NCBI RefSeq assembly: GCF_011682175.1
Contig: NZ_WHJG01000018.1
Location: 1-64,000 of the forward strand
Source of the DNA: Massilia frigida
GTDB taxonomy: Bacteria > Pseudomonadota > Gammaproteobacteria > Burkholderiales > Burkholderiaceae_D
Direction: 5' to 3'
DNA: 64,000 bases
The position numbers and the translations under genes were made by a program. Shown here one piece after another: positions 58,354-64,000 of the stretch. How positions within the stretch are numbered: the first letter of the stretch is position 1; each line of letters starts with the position of its first letter. A model generated the notes under the pieces. The model was given only the letters and a program-made list of their open reading frames with translations, was not told where the DNA came from and did not search any database.

Positions 58354-60120
58354 ATGCAATCGCCTACCAAATACGACGCACTGGTCGCGGACGACCTGCT
58401 GTCCGCCGCCGAGCTCGAACACGCGCGCCGCGCGGCACACGCCCAGCTGCTCGACATCGAAGAGGTGCTGGTCAAGGACTTTCAGGTGCCGCTGGAGGCC
58501 ATCGGCAAAGCGCTGGCACGCCACTTCAAGGTGCCGTACGAGCCGTTCCTGCCGGGCCGCATGAAGCCCGCGTACTTGCTCAGGAACCTCAAGGCCCAGT
58601 ACGTCGAAGAAAACCAGTGGCTCCCGCTCGACGAAAACAAGGACGGCCTGCTGGTCCTGGCGCTCGATCCGGAACGGGTGCGCGCCAGCCGCATCGTCAA
58701 CCAGGTCTTCCCCAAGTCCACCCCGGCCTGGTGCGTGACCACGGGCGCCGAATTCCGGCGCACGCTGGACCAGTTCTTCGGCACCACCGCGCGCAGCGAC
58801 GGCAGTTCGCTACGCGAGGTCCTGTCCGGCATGGCGCACGACGACAGCGACGGCGAAGCCGTGCAGCCGGTGTCGCAGGCGGTCGAGAATGAACTGGTCA
58901 AGCTGGTCAACAAGGTGATCATGGATGCCCGCCGCCAGGGCGTGTCCGACATCCATATCGAGCCGCTGCCGGGCAACGGACGCACGGCGATCCGCTTCCG
59001 CAAGGACGGCGCGCTGGTGCCCTACATCGACATCCCGGCCAGCTACCGCAACGCCCTGGTGGCGCGCGTAAAAATCATGTGCGACCTCGATACCTCCGAG
59101 CGGCGCAAACCGCAGGACGGCAAGATCATGTTCCGCAAATACGGGCCGCTCGACATCGAACTGCGCGTGGCCACCATTCCCTCGGCCGGCGGCGTGGAGG
59201 ATATCGTGATGCGCATCCTCCCGCACGGCGATGCCATGGCGCTCGACCAGCTCGGTGTCCTGCCGCACAACCTGGCGCGCCTGCGGGCGGCGGTCGACAA
59301 GCCGCACGGCCTGTTTTTCGTGTGCGGGCCGACCGGCTCGGGCAAGACCACCACCCTGCACTCCCTGCTGGCCTACCTGAACACGCCCGACACCAAGATC
59401 TGGACCGCCGAGGACCCGGTCGAGATCACCCAGAAAGGGCTGCGCCAGGTGCAGGTCAACCGCAAGGCGGGGCTCGATTTCGCGACCGTGATGCGGGCTT
59501 TCCTGCGGGCCGACCCGGACGTGATCATGGTCGGCGAAATGCGCGACCGCGAAACTGTCGGCATCGGCATCGAGGCCTCGCTGACCGGGCACCTGGTGCT
59601 GGCCACGCTGCACACCAACAGCGCGCCCGAATCGATCGTGCGCCTGCTCGACATGGGCATGGACCCGTTCAACTTCGCCGACGCGCTGCTTGGGGTACTG
59701 GCGCAGCGCCTGGCACGGCGCCTGTGCAACGCGTGCAAGGAGCCCTACCGCGCTGACGATGCCGAGATGGCGCAACTGCTCGCCGAATACTGCGCCGAGC
59801 TGCCCCACGCCAGCGCCGCCGGCAGCGCTGTGCTGGACGACTGGCGCGCGCGCCATGCCGGCAGCGACGGCCACTTCACCCTGTTTCGCGCGCGCGGCTG
59901 CGCCGCGTGCAACCGCGGCTACCTGGGCCGGGTCGGCCTGCACGAACTGATGATCGGCACCGACAATATCAAGCGCCTGCTGCAAGAGCGCGGCCGCGTC
60001 GCCAGCCTGCTCGCCGCCGCCCTGGACGACGGCATGCGCACCCTGAAAATGGATGGCATCGAAAAGGTCCTGCTGGGCATCACCGACCTGCGCACGGTGC
60101 GCCAGGTATGCATCCGCTAG
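58354..60120 (+). CDS. GspE/PilB-like secretion ATPase, paralogue without GAF domain
   Basis: 588 residues from ATG 58354 (GGGAA upstream); an ATG at 58315 would add 13 residues. The protein starts where the GAF domain of the paralogue at 53924 ends and is closely similar to it throughout: LLDIEEVLVKDFQVPLEAIG, YVEENQWLPLDE, SDIHIEPLPGNGRT, Walker A GPTGSGKTTTLH near 325, the LATLHTNSAPESIVRL His box and a Cys4 site (CNACK and CAACNRGYLGRVG). No pilin, inner-membrane platform or secretin gene is in the window. The two copies probably arose by local duplication, followed by gain or loss of the GAF domain. Confidence 0.93.
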   Translation: MQSPTKYDALVADDLLSAAELEHARRAAHAQLLDIEEVLVKDFQVPLEAIGKALARHFKVPYEPFLPGRMKPAYLLRNLKAQYVEENQWLPLDENKDGLLVLALDPERVRASRIVNQVFPKSTPAWCVTTGAEFRRTLDQFFGTTARSDGSSLREVLSGMAHDDSDGEAVQPVSQAVENELVKLVNKVIMDARRQGVSDIHIEPLPGNGRTAIRFRKDGALVPYIDIPASYRNALVARVKIMCDLDTSERRKPQDGKIMFRKYGPLDIELRVATIPSAGGVEDIVMRILPHGDAMALDQLGVLPHNLARLRAAVDKPHGLFFVCGPTGSGKTTTLHSLLAYLNTPDTKIWTAEDPVEITQKGLRQVQVNRKAGLDFATVMRAFLRADPDVIMVGEMRDRETVGIGIEASLTGHLVLATLHTNSAPESIVRLLDMGMDPFNFADALLGVLAQRLARRLCNACKEPYRADDAEMAQLLAEYCAELPHASAAGSAVLDDWRARHAGSDGHFTLFRARGCAACNRGYLGRVGLHELMIGTDNIKRLLQERGRVASLLAAALDDGMRTLKMDGIEKVLLGITDLRTVRQVCIR

Positions 60121-60140
60121 CGTGCCGCAGCGGCCGGACG

Positions 60141-60176
60141 AAAAAAAACCGCAGGTCGCAACCGGCGGTTTTTTTG
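60141..60176. terminator. Bidirectional terminator between GspE-like and Pit genes
   Basis: A-tract, a stem with ACCGC/GCGGT and inner GGT/ACC pairs, and T-tract (seven T ending at 60175) lie 20 bp after the ATPase stop and 18 bp before the Pit stop. The symmetry serves both strands. Confidence 0.88.
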
Positions 60177-60193
60177 TCAGGCGGGTGCCTGGC

Positions 60194-61204
<1,011 letters not shown>

Positions 61205-61215
61205 GTTCGTCCCGC

Positions 61216-61842
61216 TTACGCGTTTTCGACGATGATGCCTTCGATGATGTTGGCAACATCCTCGCAGCGGTCGGTGACGGTTTCCAGGATCTCGTAGATC
61301 GCTTTGAGCTTGATCAGGTTGCGCACGTCCGGTTCATCGCGGAACAGCTTCGACATGGCGGCGCGCATGACATGGTCGGCGTCCGATTCAAGGCGGTCGA
61401 TCTCTTCGCAGATGGCGACGATCTTTTGCGAGTTGTCCATGTTGTGCAGCAGGCCGACGGCTTGCTCGACTTTCTGGCAGCAGGCCAGGCACAGTTCGGC
61501 CAGGCGCTTCGCTTCCGGCGTCACCGCTTTCAGGTCGTACAGCGAAACCGTCTGCGCCGCGTCTTCCATCAGGTCCAGGATGTCGTCCATGCGCGTGATC
61601 AGCTTGTGGATGTCGTCGCGGTCGATCGGGGTGATGAAAGTCTTGTGCAGCATGTCGACCGTGGCGTAGGTGATCTTGTCGGCTTGCTTTTCGATGCTTT
61701 CGATCGCGTGGACGCGGTTTTCGAGGTCGTCGAAGTTGGTCATCAGGCCAACCATTTCATGCGCGCCCTTCACGCACAGTGCGGCGTGCTGGTTGAAGAG
61801 CTCAAAAAATTTGCCCTCGGTGGGCATCAGGCGTCCAAACAT
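61216..61842 (-). CDS. DUF47 (PhoU-like) Pit accessory protein
   Basis: 208 residues, all-helical. It opens with FGRLMPTEGKFFELFNQHA and has the PhoU-like acidic helix patterns (VHAIESIEKQADKITYATV, DRDDIHKLITRMDDILDLMEDAA). These E/D-rich helices bind metal clusters in related proteins. It is co-transcribed with pit, which starts 11 bp downstream, and probably regulates the transporter. Confidence 0.95.
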   Translation of the reverse strand: MFGRLMPTEGKFFELFNQHAALCVKGAHEMVGLMTNFDDLENRVHAIESIEKQADKITYATVDMLHKTFITPIDRDDIHKLITRMDDILDLMEDAAQTVSLYDLKAVTPEAKRLAELCLACCQKVEQAVGLLHNMDNSQKIVAICEEIDRLESDADHVMRAAMSKLFRDEPDVRNLIKLKAIYEILETVTDRCEDVANIIEGIIVENA

Positions 61843-61915
61843 GGTTTCTCCGTTAAAGCGTTAAAGCGTAATTGATACTGCAGAAGGCCCCCGCTCGTGG
61901 CGGCGGCATCGTGAT

Positions 61916-63301
61916 TTAGTCGCCCTGGTAGACTGCCAGGTTACCGCTGTAGTTACCGAACTTGGTGTACTGGCCGATCCAGGTCAGTCGTATCGAACCG
62001 ATCGGACCGTTACGCTGTTTGCCGATGATGATCTCCGCGGTGCCCTTGTCGGGCGAATCCGGGTTGTAGACCTCATCGCGATACAGGAAGATGATGACGT
62101 CGGCATCCTGCTCGATAGCGCCCGATTCGCGCAAGTCGGACATGATGGGGCGTTTGTTGGGGCGTTGTTCCAGCGAGCGGTTCAACTGCGACAGGGCGAT
62201 CACGGGACAGTGCAGCTCTTTCGCCAGGCCTTTCAGGCTACGCGAAATCTCGGAAATCTCCGAGGCGCGGTTGTCGCCCGGCTGGCTGCCCGTCATGAGC
62301 TGGATGTAGTCGATGATGATCAGGCCAAGCTTGCCGCACTGGCGCGACAGGCGGCGCGAGCGCGCGCGCAGCTCGATCGGATTCAATGCCGGGGTCTCGT
62401 CGATGTACAGCTGGGCGTCGTTCATTTTCTGGATCGCGTGCGTCAGGCGCGGCCAGTCTTCGTCGTTCAGGCGGCCGGTGCGCAGGCGGTGCTGATCGAG
62501 CTGGCCGACCGAACCGAGCATACGCATGGCCAGCTGGGTGCCGCCCATCTCCATCGAAAAGATCGCGACCGGCAGGCCGGCTTCGATCGCCACGTTCTCG
62601 CCGATGTTGACCGAGAACGCGGTCTTGCCCATCGATGGACGGCCGGCCACGATCACCAGGTCGCCCGGCTGCAGGCCGGAGGTCATGCGGTCAAGGTCGA
62701 TGAAGCCGGTCGGCACGCCCGTGATTTCGCTCTGGTTGTCGCGGCTGTACAGTTCATCGATGCGCTCGACCACCTGCGTGAGCAGCGGCTGCACCGCGAG
62801 CCAGCCTTGCGATCCGCGCGCGCCCTGTTCGGCGATGGCGAAGATCTTGGACTCGGCTTCGTCGAGCATCTGCTTGACTTCCTTGCCTTGCGGGTTGAAC
62901 GCATTGCCGGAAATTTCGTCGGCCACGGTGATCAGTTTGCGCAGCACGCCGCGGTCGCGCACGATCTCGGCGTAGCGCCGGATGTTGGCCGCCGACGGCG
63001 TGTTCTGCGCCATCGCGTTCAGGTACTGCAAGCCGCCCACGTCTTCGGCCTTGGCGATGTTGGAGAGCGCCTCGAACACGGTGATCACGTCGGCCGGTTT
63101 CGACTGGTTGATCAGCTTGACGATCTGCTCGAAGATGATGCGGTGATCGTAGCGGTAGAAGTCGTCCGCATGCATCATGTCGGCAATGCGGTCGAACGCG
63201 GCGTTATCGCGCAGCAAACCACCGATCACAGATTGTTCTGCTTCGATGGAATGGGGCGGGATGCGGAGAGCGTCTAGCTGCGGATCGGATGGTGCGTTCA
63301 T
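61916..63301 (-). CDS. dnaB: Replicative DNA helicase DnaB
   Basis: 461 residues. The N-terminal DnaB domain (HSIEAEQSVIGGLLRDNAAFD) is followed by the RecA-like helicase domain with Walker A AGRPSMGKTAFS near 217, Walker B LIIIDYIQLM and the later LSQLNRSLEQRPNKRP block. It unwinds DNA ahead of the replication fork as a hexamer. No intein is present. The gene follows rplI, separated by two hairpins (63364-63425). The N-terminus agrees with other betaproteobacterial DnaB starts. Confidence 0.98.
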   Translation of the reverse strand: MNAPSDPQLDALRIPPHSIEAEQSVIGGLLRDNAAFDRIADMMHADDFYRYDHRIIFEQIVKLINQSKPADVITVFEALSNIAKAEDVGGLQYLNAMAQNTPSAANIRRYAEIVRDRGVLRKLITVADEISGNAFNPQGKEVKQMLDEAESKIFAIAEQGARGSQGWLAVQPLLTQVVERIDELYSRDNQSEITGVPTGFIDLDRMTSGLQPGDLVIVAGRPSMGKTAFSVNIGENVAIEAGLPVAIFSMEMGGTQLAMRMLGSVGQLDQHRLRTGRLNDEDWPRLTHAIQKMNDAQLYIDETPALNPIELRARSRRLSRQCGKLGLIIIDYIQLMTGSQPGDNRASEISEISRSLKGLAKELHCPVIALSQLNRSLEQRPNKRPIMSDLRESGAIEQDADVIIFLYRDEVYNPDSPDKGTAEIIIGKQRNGPIGSIRLTWIGQYTKFGNYSGNLAVYQGD

Positions 63302-63363
63302 GGCGCGAATTATACCTGCTTCGGGTCAACTGGCTGACATAATTGGGGGATTTTGGGCGTAAA

Positions 63364-63387
63364 AAAAGCCGGGAAGACCCGGCTTTT
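63364..63387 (-). terminator. Rho-independent terminator between rplI and dnaB
   Basis: Arms AAAAGCCGGG and CCCGGCTTTT flank loop AAGA; on the minus strand seven T (63367-63361) follow. It would end or reduce the ribosomal-protein transcript before dnaB. Confidence 0.88.
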
Positions 63388-63392
63388 CTGTG

Positions 63393-63425
63393 GTTGCCTT
63401 GCAAGCATGATGCTTGCAAGGCAAC
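63393..63425. repeat. 33-bp near-continuous palindrome after rplI
   Basis: GTTGCCTTGCAAGCAT (63393-63408) and its exact complement (63410-63425) are separated by a single G. It begins 18 bp after the rplI stop and precedes the terminator by 5 bp. It has no T-tract, so it is not itself a simple terminator. Confidence 0.85.
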
Positions 63426-63443
63426 AATATGACTTGATGTCGC

Positions 63444-63896
63444 TTAGGCAGCTTCGCCAACAACAGCGATGGTGATCTCGACAACGACGTCGGTGTGCAG
63501 GGCGACTGCAACAGCGTGCTCGCCAGTCGTTTTCAGCGGGCCGGTAGGCATGCGTACTTGCGCTTTTTCTACAGCGAAACCAGCTTTCGTCAGCGCTTCG
63601 GCGATGTCGAAGTTGGTGACCGAACCGAACAGACGGCCATCGACGCCCGCTTTTTGAGCGATCGAGATGGTCATGCCGCCCAGCTTGTCGCCTTGGGCCT
63701 GGGAAGCGGCCAGCTTGGCAGCTGCTGCTTTTTCCAGTTCGGCGCGCTTGACTTCGAATTCAGCGACGGCCGATGCGGTAGCACGGCGAGCCATGCGTTG
63801 CGGGATCAGGAAGTTACGTGCGTAACCGTCTTTGACTTTAACAACATCGCCCAGGTTGCCGACGTTAACAACTTTTTCCAACAGAATGATTTGCAT
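63444..63896 (-). CDS. rplI: 50S ribosomal protein L9
   Basis: 150 residues. The N-terminal rRNA-binding domain starts with [32 protein letters not shown], shown here in parts: [13 protein letters not shown] and [10 protein letters not shown] long linker helix with [15 protein letters not shown] leads to the C-terminal domain ([17 protein letters not shown]). Length and order are standard. It lies 27 bp downstream of rpsR in the usual rpsR-rplI-dnaB order. Confidence 0.98.
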   Translation of the reverse strand: MQIILLEKVVNVGNLGDVVKVKDGYARNFLIPQRMARRATASAVAEFEVKRAELEKAAAAKLAASQAQGDKLGGMTISIAQKAGVDGRLFGSVTNFDIAEALTKAGFAVEKAQVRMPTGPLKTTGEHAVAVALHTDVVVEITIAVVGEAA

Positions 63897-63923
63897 AGAG
63901 TTTCTCCAGTTTATCCGCAGCGA

Positions 63924-64000
63924 TTAAGCGTGGTGCAGATCGGTGTATGGCAGCAGCGCGAGGTAGCGGGCGCGCTTGATTGCGGTGTCAACCTGGCGCT
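63924..64000 (-). CDS. rpsR: 30S ribosomal protein S18, C-terminal part
   Basis: The last 24 codons are inside the window and encode RQVDTAIKRARYLALLPYTD followed by LHHA, the conserved S18 C-terminus, ending in TAA at 63926-63924. The rest of the gene lies beyond the right edge. Its position upstream of rplI confirms the ribosomal operon. Confidence 0.95.
   Translation of the reverse strand, partial: RQVDTAIKRARYLALLPYTDLHHA

Overview
The window looks like chromosomal DNA of a high-GC betaproteobacterium, most probably Oxalobacteraceae (Massilia/Duganella/Telluria type). This rests on the rpsR-rplI-dnaB order, a betaproteobacterial Gram-negative porin, TctDE-type regulators, a DUF2145 protein, and a two-partner secretion locus with FecR and CHASE2-cyclase genes. 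The assignment comes from gene content and family recognition, not from a database search. LAYOUT. 1-1790 is gene-poor: a short secreted ORF, a decayed membrane-protein gene, a nested inverted repeat and tRNA-Pro(GGG). 1794-7070 holds a KaiC-like ATPase with a hybrid histidine kinase, facing a second, membrane-bound hybrid kinase; the two kinase genes overlap at their stop codons. 7188-11242 carries an LplT-like transporter fused to an acyltransferase, an XRE-type regulator and two small exported proteins. 11246-19666 is an uptake island: ABC importer (ATPase, fused permease, binding protein), an orphan TctC-like binding protein and a porin, divergent from a TctD/TctE two-component pair. 19785-37183 is the most interesting region. 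It holds a DUF3103-like exported protein, a 14-blade propeller histidine kinase, a secreted protein whose N-terminal domain recurs in a DUF1800 protein 5 kb away, a DUF1501 partner, a STAND/BTAD regulator, an output-less response regulator and a GH9 glycosidase. Three of these transcription units carry the same 18-bp direct-repeat box at the same distance from a candidate -10 element. 37228-43151 is mostly housekeeping: homoserine dehydrogenase, alanine-type aminotransferase, Mth938-like protein, peroxiredoxin, PIN-PhoH. 43235-52755 is a two-partner secretion locus (TpsB, TpsA, FecR protein, CHASE2 adenylate cyclase); TpsA ends in 25 tandem 19-residue repeats, each with two cysteines. 53001-60120 holds an MBL-fold hydrolase and two paralogous GspE/PilB-like ATPases, one with an added GAF domain, separated by an atypical signal peptidase I and two small genes. 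60194-64000 returns to core genes: Pit phosphate transporter with its DUF47 partner, DnaB, ribosomal proteins L9 and S18. HOW THEY MAY WORK TOGETHER. The strongest new hypothesis is a co-regulated set of secreted proteins between 24.3 and 37.2 kb, sharing a PhoB/OmpR-like box and, for two of them, a shared N-terminal module. The second is a cysteine-repeat exoprotein exported by its own TpsB and linked to FecR and cyclic-nucleotide signalling. Starts were chosen by Shine-Dalgarno and signal-peptide evidence. Most long reading frames lying antisense to real genes are high-GC artefacts and are left out.
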